This document shows, piece after piece, positions 17,515 to 26,074 of a DNA stretch of 64,000 bases. The DNA comes from Vibrio sp. Isolate34 (lineage in GTDB: Bacteria; Pseudomonadota; Gammaproteobacteria; Enterobacterales; Vibrionaceae), in contig NZ_JAKEUO010000016.1 of the NCBI RefSeq assembly GCF_022397915.1, forward strand, positions 7,778 through 71,777. Reading direction: 5' to 3'. Made by a program: the position numbers and the translations under genes. Position 1 is the stretch's first letter. Every line of letters begins with the position of its first letter. The notes beneath the pieces were generated by a model. That model saw only the letters and a program-made list of their open reading frames with translations, was not told where the DNA came from and did not search any database.

Positions 17515-18102
17515 ATGCTTCAGAATCCACTGCAGGTTCGTCTTGAAAAGTTAGAACCTTGGCAACAAATTACCTTTATGGCGTGTCTATGTGAGCGTAT
17601 GTACCCTAACTATGCCATGTTTTGTGAGAATACAGAATTTGCGGAAGCTCGAATCTATCGTGATGTTTTGGATAGCATTTGGGAGATCCTAACGGTTAAA
17701 ACGGCAAAGGTGAACTTTGAACGTCAACTAGAGAAAGTAGAAGAACTATTCCCTAGCGCAGATGATTTTGACTTCTATGGTGTTTACCCTGCAATGGACG
17801 CTTGCCAAGGCTTAGCAACGCTGATCCATGGTCTGCTTGACCGTGAGCACATGTTTGAAGCTGTGATTAAAGTGAGTCAACAATCGGTGAAGACGGTTGC
17901 TGAGCTTGAGTTTGCTCAAGGTGCAGATGAAGTGATAAACGAAAATCAGAAAGAAAACGAAGCGGTGTGTGAAGAGTGGGATGTTCAGTGGGCCATTTTC
18001 CGACCTCTACGCGAAACGACTGAGCGCGACCTAGAGCTTATTAAAGACCTACGCCACGAACTGCGTGAAGACCCAGTCAGTAACATTGGTGTCGCGTTAT
18101 AA
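17515..18102 (+). CDS. yjaG: YjaG family protein (DUF416)
   Basis: Conserved gamma-proteobacterial protein of unknown function; 195 residues (E. coli YjaG 196). The N-terminal block WQQITFMACLCERMYPNYAMF is characteristic. The ATG at 17515 matches the E. coli N-terminus (MLQNP); a GTG two codons upstream is possible. The E. coli order hemE-nfi-yjaG-hupA is kept except that nfi is replaced by the UDG/dehydrogenase pair and a CNNM gene is inserted before hupA. No signal peptide or membrane segment is seen. Confidence 0.93.
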   Translation: MLQNPLQVRLEKLEPWQQITFMACLCERMYPNYAMFCENTEFAEARIYRDVLDSIWEILTVKTAKVNFERQLEKVEELFPSADDFDFYGVYPAMDACQGLATLIHGLLDREHMFEAVIKVSQQSVKTVAELEFAQGADEVINENQKENEAVCEEWDVQWAIFRPLRETTERDLELIKDLRHELREDPVSNIGVAL

Positions 18103-18133
18103 TTCGTTATCGCATTAAAGTACGAATAAAAAT

Positions 18134-18157
18134 AAAGGCTCCTTGGGAGCCTTTATT
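18134..18157. terminator. Terminator between convergent yjaG and the CNNM gene
   Basis: A perfect 9-bp stem aaaggctcc / ggagccttt with a 3-base loop and A/T tracts on both sides can serve both convergent genes. Confidence 0.8.
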
Positions 18158-18181
18158 GTATCTGACGATATCAAATTTAGA

Positions 18182-19333
18182 TTAAGCGTCTTTTTTCTCT
18201 TCTTTTGGCGCTTGCTCTTCATCCGCCGTTTTTGAATCAGAGGTTTCGTTGTCTGCTGGAGTTTCTTCCTCTAGCTCGTCCTCTTCATCGCGGTTTTCGA
18301 TAACACCGTGTGTCTCTTTCCACTTCTCCCAGCGTTGAAACGCCAGTTCTTGCATGTCAGTAGTCTTATCCGCTTCGTCGACGATCTCTTCACCGACAAG
18401 GTGCTCAAAGATGTCTTCTAGGGTGATGATGCCCTGAATTGTGCCGTACTCATCAACAACCAGAGACAGTTGCAGGCGGTTCGCCATCATTTGGTCAAAG
18501 GCTTTCGCTAGGCCCATGTTGTTCAGTAACACGTGAATAGGACGCATCACTTCTCCTAGCGCTTTTTCACCACAACCGGCTTGCTGCAATCTAAACAGTT
18601 CCAAGCGGTGGACAAAGCCGATGATGTTATCACTCTGCTCGCTGTAGACCAGTGGGCGAGAGAATGGCGTGTCTTTGTGTTGCTCAAGGAAAGTATTCAC
18701 ACTCATTTCCGCATCAACACGGAACACAACTGGGCGTGGTGTCATTACTTGAGTCACAGGCACGTCTTGAATGCCAAGTAGGTTGCTCAGGATTTTTGAT
18801 TCACCTTCTGCAAACTCACCGCTCTCTTTTGCCAAAATTGCCATTGCAGACAACTCATCCCGCATTTTTGGCGCTTGGTGACCGCGAGCCAGACGCTTTG
18901 TAATTTGCTCTGAGAACCAAACAAACGGAGTTAGGAAGAACACCATCCAACGAAGTACAGTTGATGATGCTGGAGCAAGTTGACGCCAGTAGGTTGCACC
19001 AATCGTTTTTGGAACAATCTCAGACAAGACCAAAATACCCAGAGTTAGCACGGCTGAGAATACACCCAACCATTGGCTACCAAATACAACCGCTGCTTGT
19101 GCACCCGCTGTCGCTGCACCGATAGTGTGCGCGATGGTGTTGAGCGTTAAAATTGATGCCAGTGGACGGTCAATATCTGTTTTCAGTTTGTCTAATGACT
19201 CTGCTGCAGGGTGCCCATTTTGTTTTAGTTGAGCAATGTAGCTCGGACTAATACTCAAAAGTACAGCTTCCAAAACAGAACAAATGAAAGAGACTCCAAT
19301 AGCAATGGAGATGTAAATAGTTAGCAGCAGCAT
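18182..19333 (-). CDS. CNNM transmembrane/CBS-domain protein (CorC/HlyC-type hemolysin family)
   Basis: A 383-residue inner-membrane protein with a DUF21/CNNM domain (about 1-150; hydrophobic segments near 2-25, 62-85 and 90-112; EIVPKTIGA motif). A CBS pair follows (about 190-310; VTQVMTPRPVVF and VVDEYGTIQGIITLEDIFEHLVGEE). The family is linked to Mg2+/Co2+ transport or resistance. The usual C-terminal CorC_HlyC domain is missing; a highly acidic ~60-residue tail takes its place. Transport function is inferred from family only. Confidence 0.88.
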   Translation of the reverse strand: MLLLTIYISIAIGVSFICSVLEAVLLSISPSYIAQLKQNGHPAAESLDKLKTDIDRPLASILTLNTIAHTIGAATAGAQAAVVFGSQWLGVFSAVLTLGILVLSEIVPKTIGATYWRQLAPASSTVLRWMVFFLTPFVWFSEQITKRLARGHQAPKMRDELSAMAILAKESGEFAEGESKILSNLLGIQDVPVTQVMTPRPVVFRVDAEMSVNTFLEQHKDTPFSRPLVYSEQSDNIIGFVHRLELFRLQQAGCGEKALGEVMRPIHVLLNNMGLAKAFDQMMANRLQLSLVVDEYGTIQGIITLEDIFEHLVGEEIVDEADKTTDMQELAFQRWEKWKETHGVIENRDEEDELEEETPADNETSDSKTADEEQAPKEEKKDA

Positions 19334-19603
19334 GTTTGCCCTTAAATTAAATTGTACGCTTTATCAGCGATTCAGCGTGGATTATAGAGAAAAAGTAGTG
19401 GCTAGGTCATCATTAATTTTGCGCTGAGCCCCTTTTAAACAAGGGCTTGCTCAATAAAATCAGTAACAAATTGTGAGTTATTACTCATATTATGGCTAAA
19501 ACTACGGCATTAGAGCTAAAGATCGACGACAAACCTTTGCCAGATGGGGCATTTATGTTTTAGAGTGAATTGAATTCAAAAATACAAAGAAGGGAAACCT
19601 AAA

Positions 19604-19876
19604 ATGAACAAGACTCAATTAATCGACTTTATTGCTGAAAAAGCGGACCTTTCTAAAGCACAAGCTAAAGCAGCTCTAGAAGCGACTCTTGGCGGTGTTA
19701 CAGATGCTCTTAAAGATGGCGATCAAGTTCAGCTAATTGGTTTTGGTACTTTTAAAGTAAACCACCGTGCAGCTCGCACTGGTCGTAACCCAAAAACTGG
19801 TGACGAGATCCAAATCGCTGCTGCAAATGTTCCAGCATTTGTTGCAGGTAAAGCGCTGAAAGATTCAGTGAAATAA
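19604..19876 (+). CDS. hupA: DNA-binding protein HU-alpha
   Basis: Nucleoid protein HU, alpha type, 90 residues. The signature GFGTFKVNHRAARTGRNPKTG (residues about 46-66) forms the DNA-binding arm, with the C-terminus VPAFVAGKALKDSVK. The SD GAAGGGAAA is 6-7 bases before the ATG. The 270 bases upstream hold only a doubtful 23-codon frame. Position next to yjaG and DUF1481 matches E. coli hupA rather than hupB. Confidence 0.98.
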   Translation: MNKTQLIDFIAEKADLSKAQAKAALEATLGGVTDALKDGDQVQLIGFGTFKVNHRAARTGRNPKTGDEIQIAAANVPAFVAGKALKDSVK

Positions 19877-19882
19877 TCTAAA

Positions 19883-19923
19883 CTGTACCGAGGTAGTCGT
19901 ATTCCACCTCGGTACAGGTTTTT
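19883..19923 (+). terminator. Terminator of hupA, abutting the next start codon
   Basis: A perfect 12-bp stem ctgtaccgaggt (19883-19894) / acctcggtacag (19906-19917), 11-base loop, then GTTTTT directly joined to the ATG at 19924. The only SD-like bases for the next gene are inside the stem. Confidence 0.92.
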
Positions 19924-20622
19924 ATGAAAAAAGCATTTCTTCTCGTTTCACTATTATCTACATTTCTCATTGGCTGTTCTTCAACAAGCCCTCGCAAAAA
20001 CCTAGAGCAATTTGAAACTCATACCGGCGGCCAAGTCATGGGCGACGCGACAAGTTTCTATTGGGTCACCAACAAGCTAACACAACCTCATACTTCAGCT
20101 GACTACGTCACTGTGGGCGATTACGGCTGGTACCAAACTGACTATGCCTGGTCGGAAGGTGTACTGCGTGAATTCATTCGTGAAGGCGAACAGCGTAATT
20201 CATCGAATGAGCTAGTCCCTTATCTCGTCCATGTGCGTTTCAATAAGCCAGGCGAAGCTGTTTATCAACAGTATCGTCTTAACAACAAGATCTTACCTAT
20301 CCAAGTTAAACAGCTTGAGAACTACCAGAAAGAAGCCAAGTCGGTTCTAGAGACCACAATGAAGCAGTATGACGAAGGTTTTCGACTGATTCAGGGGTAC
20401 TGGAATGGTAGCTCTTTCGAAACATGTTCTGGCGGAGAATTTGATAGCTTTGAGTTTAATCAAACCTTACCAAGCTTCGTGATTGACCGATTGGCGTCTG
20501 TGGAAAACTATGCCGCGTTTCTAGGCAGCAATTCACTCGGTAAAATGTCGGTTGAAGAGTTACTGATGTTAGCTGATGACAGCCATGACTGTGTGACAAG
20601 GCCATCATTACTGAAAGAGTAG
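19924..20622 (+). CDS. DUF1481 family lipoprotein (YjaH-like)
   Basis: A 232-residue protein with a lipoprotein signal peptide: hydrophobic residues 4-17 and the lipobox LIGC, so Cys18 is the lipidated residue. Ser at +2 predicts outer-membrane sorting. It resembles E. coli YjaH (DUF1481), which also follows hupA. Function is unknown. Its start codon lies at the T run of the hupA terminator with no free SD, so translation may be low or depend on read-through RNA. Confidence 0.85.
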   Translation: MKKAFLLVSLLSTFLIGCSSTSPRKNLEQFETHTGGQVMGDATSFYWVTNKLTQPHTSADYVTVGDYGWYQTDYAWSEGVLREFIREGEQRNSSNELVPYLVHVRFNKPGEAVYQQYRLNNKILPIQVKQLENYQKEAKSVLETTMKQYDEGFRLIQGYWNGSSFETCSGGEFDSFEFNQTLPSFVIDRLASVENYAAFLGSNSLGKMSVEELLMLADDSHDCVTRPSLLKE

Positions 20623-20704
20623 TGAGCAATCAAAGAATTAAGAGTATTTGGCCTATGGTAGGCCAAGTGCTGATTTATCTGTACAGCCGCAGATTAAGTA
20701 ATAA

Positions 20705-20730
20705 AAAGGCGCCTTAGAGGCGCCTTTTTT
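20705..20730. terminator. Terminator between the convergent DUF1481 gene and purD
   Basis: A perfect 10-bp stem aaaggcgcct / aggcgccttt with a 3-base loop and T/A tracts on both sides; likely bidirectional. Confidence 0.9.
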
Positions 20731-20800
20731 CATTTTGTTGCGAACAGTCTTTTGCGGTCATTCACTTACCGTATTCGGATTAAGCGAGTGACAGTATTGA

Positions 20801-22090
20801 TTACTGCTCTTGCTCGCGCGCAATCGCGCGGTAACCAATGTCATTGCGGTGGAACATACCATTCCAGCTAACTTGCTTCGTTAACGCGTAAGCGCGCTCC
20901 TGAGCCTCAGAAACCGTGTTACCTAGCGCTGTTGCACAAAGTACACGGCCGCCGTTTGTCACAACGTCGCCAGCTTCGTTATTTGTAGTACCTGCGTGGA
21001 AAACCTTTTGGCCTTCAACTTCGCTTGTTGGTAGTGCAATAACATCGCCTTTTGCGTAGTCAGCAGGGTAGCCGCCAGCTGCAAGAACAACACCGATCGA
21101 AGCGCGTGGATCCCACTTAGATTCTGCTTCGTCCAGCTTCTCGTCGATAGCCATTAGGCAAAGCTCAACAAGGTCTGACTCCATACGCATCATGATAGGT
21201 TGCGTCTCAGGGTCGCCGAAGCGGCAGTTGTATTCGATAACCTTAGGTGTGCCGTCAGCATCGATCATTAAACCAGCATAAAGGAAACCAGTGTAAGGTG
21301 CGCCTTCTGCATCCATACCACGTACCGTTGGGTAGATAACTTCCTCAAGGATACGGTTGTGGATTTCAGGAGTCACAACTGGAGCTGGAGAGTAAGCACC
21401 CATACCGCCAGTATTCGGACCAGTGTCTTTGTCGCCAACACGTTTGTGGTCTTGGCTGGTGGCCATAGGAAGAACGCTAGAACCGTCAACCATTACGATG
21501 AAGCTTGCTTCTTCGCCTTCAAGGAACTCTTCAATCACCACGCGACTGCCTGCTTCGCCAAATGCGTTGCCAGCAAGCATGTCTTTGATTGCGTCTTCAG
21601 CTTCTTCAAGTGTCATCGCAACGATAACGCCTTTACCTGCCGCAAGACCATCAGCTTTCACTACGATTGGTGCGCCTTGCTCACGTACGTAAGCGATAGC
21701 AGGATCGATCTCAGTGAAGTTTGCGTAGTAACCTGTTGGGATGTCATGACGAGCTAGGAAGTCTTTCGTGAATGCTTTAGAGCCTTCAAGCTGCGCTGCT
21801 GCTTGAGTTGGGCCAAAGATAGGCAGACCAACTTCGCGGAATGCGTCAACCACACCAATAACTAATGGCGCTTCAGGGCCAACGATTGTCAGTTCGATTT
21901 TTTTCTCTTGAGCAAACGCGACTAAACCTGCGATGTCTTCAACACCGATGTTTACGTTTTCAAGTTTCGGCTCAAGCGCAGTACCTGCGTTACCTGGAGC
22001 AATGAATACTGTTTCAACGTTTGGGTTTTGTGCTGCTTTCCAACCTAAAGCATGTTCTCTGCCGCCAGCACCGATGATTAATACGTTCAT
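20801..22090 (-). CDS. purD: Phosphoribosylamine--glycine ligase
   Basis: GAR synthetase, the second step of purine synthesis (phosphoribosylamine + glycine + ATP). The 429 residues match E. coli. The N-terminal domain starts MNVLIIGAGGREHALGWK; the ATP-grasp part has VVKADGLAAGKGVIVA and the family signature RFGDPETQ. It lies 84 bases behind purH and is probably co-transcribed as purHD, with a hairpin in the gap. Confidence 0.98.
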   Translation of the reverse strand: MNVLIIGAGGREHALGWKAAQNPNVETVFIAPGNAGTALEPKLENVNIGVEDIAGLVAFAQEKKIELTIVGPEAPLVIGVVDAFREVGLPIFGPTQAAAQLEGSKAFTKDFLARHDIPTGYYANFTEIDPAIAYVREQGAPIVVKADGLAAGKGVIVAMTLEEAEDAIKDMLAGNAFGEAGSRVVIEEFLEGEEASFIVMVDGSSVLPMATSQDHKRVGDKDTGPNTGGMGAYSPAPVVTPEIHNRILEEVIYPTVRGMDAEGAPYTGFLYAGLMIDADGTPKVIEYNCRFGDPETQPIMMRMESDLVELCLMAIDEKLDEAESKWDPRASIGVVLAAGGYPADYAKGDVIALPTSEVEGQKVFHAGTTNNEAGDVVTNGGRVLCATALGNTVSEAQERAYALTKQVSWNGMFHRNDIGYRAIAREQEQ

Positions 22091-22119
22091 GTTTCAATCC
22101 TTAAGTCTTTAATTCTTAA

Positions 22120-22143
22120 AAGCCTCTCAAAGTTGAGAGGCTT
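22120..22143 (-). terminator. Intergenic hairpin between purH and purD
   Basis: A perfect 11-bp stem aagcctctcaa / ttgagaggctt with a 2-base loop, followed on the minus strand by TTTTAAG. It may reduce purD expression relative to purH or stabilise the upstream mRNA. Confidence 0.65.
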
Positions 22144-22174
22144 GATAACTAATAATCGTTAGATAAACAGGAAA

Positions 22175-23767
22175 TTAGTGGCGGAAGTGACGCATACCCG
22201 TAAAGATCATCGCCATGCCGTGTTCGTCTGCTGCTGCGATAACTTCGTCATCACGCATAGAGCCACCCGGTTGGATAACACACTTGATGCCAGCTTCTGC
22301 TGCCGCGTCGATACCGTCACGGAATGGGAAGAATGCATCTGATGCCATTACACAACCTTCAACCTGTAGACCTTCGTCTGCAGCTTTGATGCCTGCGATT
22401 TTCGCAGAGTAAACGCGGCTCATTTGGCCTGCGCCCACACCAATAGTCATGTCGCCTTTTGAGTAAACGATCGCGTTAGATTTAACGTACTTCGCTACTT
22501 TCCAGCAGAATAGCGCGTCTTTTAGCTCTTCAGCTGTAGGTTGGCGCTTAGAAACCACTTTAAGGTCATCTTCAGATACCATGCCTTGGTCGCGGTCTTG
22601 AACTAGCAAGCCACCGTTAACGCGTTTAACGTCAAAACCGGTTGTCTTAGTTGTCCACTCACCACACTCAAGTAGTCGAAGGTTTTTCTTAGCCGCTACG
22701 ATTTCTATTGCTTCAGCAGAAACAGAAGGTGCAATGATAACTTCAACGAATTGACGCTCAGTGATAGCCGTTGCTGTCGCTGCGTCTAGCTCGCGGTTGA
22801 ATGCGATGATGCCGCCAAATGCAGACGTTGGGTCTGTTTTGAATGCACGATCGTAAGCTTCTAGGATGTTTTCACCTAGTGCTACACCACATGGGTTAGC
22901 GTGCTTAACGATTACACATGCTGGCTGGTCGAACTCTTTCACACACTCAAGTGCTGCATCAGTGTCAGCGATGTTGTTGTAAGAAAGCGCTTTACCTTGA
23001 ATTTGGCGAGCAGTAGACACTGACGCTTCTTCTGGGTTTGCTTCAACGTAGAATGCTGCTGCTTGGTGGCTGTTCTCACCGTAGCGCATGTCTTGTTTTT
23101 TCTCGAACTGTTGGTTGAACGTGCGAGGGAACTTAGACTCTTCGTCACCTTCTTTGTTCTCGCCGTAGCTAGGAACCATAGTGCCGAAGTAGTTTGCGAT
23201 CATGCCGTCGTAAGAAGCCGTGTGCTCGAATGCTGCGATAGCTAGGTCGAAGCGAGTCTCTAGCGTTAGCGATTTCTCGTTCGCGTCCATTTCAGCAACA
23301 ACGCGCTCGTAGTCGTGAGCGTTCACAACGATAGTCACGTCTTTGTGGTTTTTCGCTGCAGAGCGAACCATTGTAGGACCGCCGATGTCGATGTTCTCAA
23401 CAGCATCAGCAAGGGTACAACCTTCTTTAGCAACGGTTTCTGCGAATGGGTATAGGTTTACAACAACCATATCGATAGGGTTGATACCGTGAGTTTCCAT
23501 CACGTCATCGTCTTGACCACGACGGCCTAGAACACCACCATGAACTTTTGGGTGCAGAGTCTTAACACGGCCATCCATCATTTCTGGGAAACCAGTGTAG
23601 TCAGATACTTCTGTAACAGAGATGCCTTTTTCAGCAAGCAGGCGAGCAGTGCCACCGGTAGATAGGATATCTACACCACGGTTAGCAAGAGCTTGTGCAA
23701 ATTCAACGATACCAGTTTTGTCTGATACGCTGATTAGAGCGCGGCGAATTGGACGAGCGTTATTCAT
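22175..23767 (-). CDS. purH: Bifunctional AICAR transformylase / IMP cyclohydrolase
   Basis: Catalyses the last two steps to IMP. The 530-residue protein has the N-terminal MGS-like IMP cyclohydrolase domain (RRALISVSDKTGIVEFAQ, LSTGGTARLL) and the C-terminal AICAR transformylase domain (RYGENSHQAAAFY, KHANPCGVALG, FFPFRDGID). The SD GAGGAAG is upstream of the ATG. Its 5' region carries a PurR-box-like palindrome, and zntR is divergent. Confidence 0.98.
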   Translation of the reverse strand: MNNARPIRRALISVSDKTGIVEFAQALANRGVDILSTGGTARLLAEKGISVTEVSDYTGFPEMMDGRVKTLHPKVHGGVLGRRGQDDDVMETHGINPIDMVVVNLYPFAETVAKEGCTLADAVENIDIGGPTMVRSAAKNHKDVTIVVNAHDYERVVAEMDANEKSLTLETRFDLAIAAFEHTASYDGMIANYFGTMVPSYGENKEGDEESKFPRTFNQQFEKKQDMRYGENSHQAAAFYVEANPEEASVSTARQIQGKALSYNNIADTDAALECVKEFDQPACVIVKHANPCGVALGENILEAYDRAFKTDPTSAFGGIIAFNRELDAATATAITERQFVEVIIAPSVSAEAIEIVAAKKNLRLLECGEWTTKTTGFDVKRVNGGLLVQDRDQGMVSEDDLKVVSKRQPTAEELKDALFCWKVAKYVKSNAIVYSKGDMTIGVGAGQMSRVYSAKIAGIKAADEGLQVEGCVMASDAFFPFRDGIDAAAEAGIKCVIQPGGSMRDDEVIAAADEHGMAMIFTGMRHFRH

Positions 23768-23989
23768 GCTTCCATCTTCCTCAAATTCATGGGGTTAAAA
23801 TAAAGATATTTGCCAAAAAAGAACTTGTTTCTATCTTCTTAGCGTGGATTATCTTAGATACCAGTTAAGAGATAAAATATTGGCCAGTTTTGGTAAAGAC
23901 CTTTTGGGTTTGTCTTATGATCTCGCTATAAGATAACCAACTCCAAATTTGATGGCGCAGATTCTAACTAATTTATTACAAAAAAGCTC

Positions 23990-24005
23990 GCGCAATCGTT
24001 TGGCA
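23990..24005. promoter_or_regulatory. Candidate PurR operator upstream of purHD
   Basis: gcgcaatcgtttggca matches the E. coli PurR consensus aCGCAAaCGtTTGCGt at 11 of 16 positions, including the core CGCAA-CGTTTG. The rest of the ~325-base divergent region is AT-rich with no gene. Confidence 0.55.
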
Positions 24006-24093
24006 TCTCAAAATTAATTATTAAAAGTGCCATTTCAGCCTGAAAAGTAACGATAAGGTTAATTGTGGAATGGACGAAAGAGTAGGAAAAAAC

Positions 24094-24525
24094 ATGTTCC
24101 AGATCGGTGAATTAGCGAAACGATGCGGTGTGACGGCCGATACCTTGCGATTTTATGAGAAGAATAATCTGATTGCGCCAGCCAGTCGCAGTGAGTCGGG
24201 TTATCGTCTCTATGATGAAAATAACCAGAAACAGGTGACCTTTATTCTCAAATCCAAAGAGTTGGGGCTGAGTTTGGATGAGATTAAAGAATTGCTTGAG
24301 ATTCGTTTGGAAGCGACACAGCACAGTTGCGCCGAAGTGAAGTCGATTACCACAACCAAGCTGGAGATGATTGATGAGAAGATTACTGAGCTCACCAAGA
24401 TTCGCACTGCACTCAAGAAGATTAATGATGCGTGTTGTGGCCACATAGATGACGATGCGAGCCATTGTTCTATTCTGGCAGCCTTAGACTCAGCAAACCT
24501 TGATAAGGGGCGTTGCTGTAGCTAA
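24094..24525 (+). CDS. zntR: Zn(II)-responsive transcriptional activator, MerR family
   Basis: A 143-residue MerR-family regulator. The winged-helix N-terminus FQIGELAKRCGVTADTLRFYE is followed by a dimerisation helix. A metal-binding Cys pattern follows (HSC at about 79, CCGH near 113-116, HCSIL and CCS at the C-terminus), which matches ZntR rather than CueR or MerR. In E. coli ZntR activates the zinc exporter zntA. I choose the ATG at 24094 because AGGA is 7 bases upstream; an ATG at 24070 has no good SD. No zntA lies in this window. Confidence 0.88.
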   Translation: MFQIGELAKRCGVTADTLRFYEKNNLIAPASRSESGYRLYDENNQKQVTFILKSKELGLSLDEIKELLEIRLEATQHSCAEVKSITTTKLEMIDEKITELTKIRTALKKINDACCGHIDDDASHCSILAALDSANLDKGRCCS

Positions 24526-24583
24526 CAGCGCCTTTTATAACCAGTTCTGATACTAGATTTTTTCTGGTACTCAATCGACAATC

Positions 24584-24620
24584 TAAAAAAAAGCCAAACT
24601 CAATCAATGAGCTTGGCTTT
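24584..24620 (-). terminator. Intrinsic terminator of fis
   Basis: Arms aaagccaa (24590-24597) and ttggcttt (24613-24620) enclose an inner ctca/tgag stem; on the minus strand a T8 tract follows. Confidence 0.85.
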
Positions 24621-24646
24621 CAATTCAATTAATTACGAAAGAACGA

Positions 24647-24943
24647 TTAGTTCATGCCGTATTTTTTAAGTTTCTTGCGAAGAGTACCGCGGTTGATACC
24701 CATCATAGTTGCTGCGCGAGTTTGGTTACCGCGAGTGTACTGCATGATGGTGTCTAGTAGTGGCTGTTCAACTTCAGCTAATACTAGTTCGTATAACTCG
24801 CTGACTTCTTGACCGTTTAATTGAGCAAGGTAGTTTTTCAATGATGCTTTCACTGAATCACGTAGTGGTTTCTGCGTGATTTGGTCTTGTGATGTTACTG
24901 TAGTCACTGTCAATGCTTCTGAAGTCAGATTTTGTTCGAACAT
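24647..24943 (-). CDS. fis: DNA-binding protein Fis
   Basis: Nucleoid-associated global regulator that bends DNA and activates rRNA and tRNA promoters in early growth. At 98 residues it has the family length, with the C-terminal helix-turn-helix RAATMMGINRGTLRKKLKKY (about 77-96). It is the second gene of dusB-fis, 23 bases after dusB. The shared promoter carries a Fis-like site, consistent with the autorepression known in E. coli. Confidence 0.98.
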   Translation of the reverse strand: MFEQNLTSEALTVTTVTSQDQITQKPLRDSVKASLKNYLAQLNGQEVSELYELVLAEVEQPLLDTIMQYTRGNQTRAATMMGINRGTLRKKLKKYGMN

Positions 24944-24966
24944 ATTCGGTCTAGCTCTTCTCGTAA

Positions 24967-25935
24967 TTATGGTGCAACGTTATCAAAATAACCTTCTAGC
25001 GCCTCAAGCTGCAGATCACCTGCTTCGAGTGCGTTGAAGGTACGGCGAAACTCACTCGCTTGTTCATGCTCTTTTAGATACCAACCCACATGCTTACGAG
25101 CGATGCGAGGGCCTAAAAACTCTCCATAGAATTCATGCAGAGCGTTAACATGACCAAGCATGATGTCCTTCACTTCCAAGATTGGGAGTGGGTCCATCGT
25201 GGTGCCGTTTTCCAAATAGTGTAGGATTTCGTTAAAAATCCACGGACGACCTTGGGCAGGACGACCAATCATCAAAGCGTCAGCGCCGGTGTACTCCAGC
25301 ACAAACTTAGCTTTTTCCGGGCTATCGATATCACCGTTAGCAATAACCGGAATAGATACAGCTTGTTTCGCCGCTTTAATGTGTTTGTATTCTGCCTCAC
25401 CTTTGTACATACAAGCGCGAGTTCTCCCGTGAAGGGCAAGTGCCTGTATGCCGCAGTCTTCGGCTATTTTAGCGATTTGGACACAGTTTCTGTTATCTGT
25501 ATCCCAGCCTGTACGAGTCTTTAACGTTACTGGAACGTCGACTGCGTTTACAACAGCCTTCAAGATCTCTTCAATGAGTTCTGGATGCTGAAGTAGGGCA
25601 GAGCCCGCAAGCTTCTTATTCACTTTTTTGGCTGGACACCCCATATTGATATCGATGATTTGCGCACCGTTATCGACATTGAATTGAGCAGCCTCGGCCA
25701 TAAGCTGTGGATCTGCACCAGCGATTTGTACTGAACGAATGCCCGATTCGCCTTCATGTACCATACGCTGCTGAGACTTCGACGTTTTCCAAACCTTAGG
25801 ATTGGAGGACATCATTTCACTGACTGCCATCCCCGCACCATAGCGAAGACACAACTCACGGAATGGTCTATCCGTTACGCCAGCCATTGGAGCGACGATT
25901 AGATTGTTCTTAAGTTGATAATTTCCGATTTTCAA
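24967..25935 (-). CDS. dusB: tRNA-dihydrouridine synthase B
   Basis: FMN- and NADPH-dependent enzyme that reduces U17 in tRNA. The TIM-barrel N-terminus LIVAPMAGVTDRPFRELC, the catalytic Cys in DINMGCPAKKVNKK and the FMN site (ANGDI, GADALMIGR) are intact. I choose the TTG at 25935 (322 residues, N-terminus KIGNYQLKN; E. coli 321). The next upstream in-frame start, TTG at 25962, lies at or before the predicted transcription start. The order prmA-dusB-fis matches E. coli. Confidence 0.95.
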   Translation of the reverse strand: MKIGNYQLKNNLIVAPMAGVTDRPFRELCLRYGAGMAVSEMMSSNPKVWKTSKSQQRMVHEGESGIRSVQIAGADPQLMAEAAQFNVDNGAQIIDINMGCPAKKVNKKLAGSALLQHPELIEEILKAVVNAVDVPVTLKTRTGWDTDNRNCVQIAKIAEDCGIQALALHGRTRACMYKGEAEYKHIKAAKQAVSIPVIANGDIDSPEKAKFVLEYTGADALMIGRPAQGRPWIFNEILHYLENGTTMDPLPILEVKDIMLGHVNALHEFYGEFLGPRIARKHVGWYLKEHEQASEFRRTFNALEAGDLQLEALEGYFDNVAP

Positions 25936-25962
25936 AACGTCATCACAGTTCTGTACCAGCAA

Positions 25963-26014
25963 GGGCGCGCATTTTACGCATTTTTTCGCTGCGTGAAAAG
26001 ACTAATATTTGAGC
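25963..26014 (-). promoter_or_regulatory. dusB-fis promoter with a Fis-like site
   Basis: Minus strand: TAAAAT (plus 25971-25976) is followed by the GC-rich discriminator GCGCGCCC, typical of stringently controlled promoters. A poor -35 (TTTTCA, 25994-25999) lies 17 bases upstream. Directly above it, 26000-26014 fits the Fis consensus GnTYAAWWWTTRAnC with one mismatch, centred near -43. E. coli fis has a Fis site at about -42. Confidence 0.6.
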
Positions 26015-26074
26015 ATTTACAAATTGTTTTTGTAATTTGCATAAAATTCAATCAATTAGCGCCCAAAGTCTTGT

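Noticed and set aside
19492..19563. 23-codon frame (MAKTTALELKIDD...) upstream of hupA
   Set aside because: No Shine-Dalgarno sequence, very short, no recognisable homologue; more likely part of the hupA 5' region.
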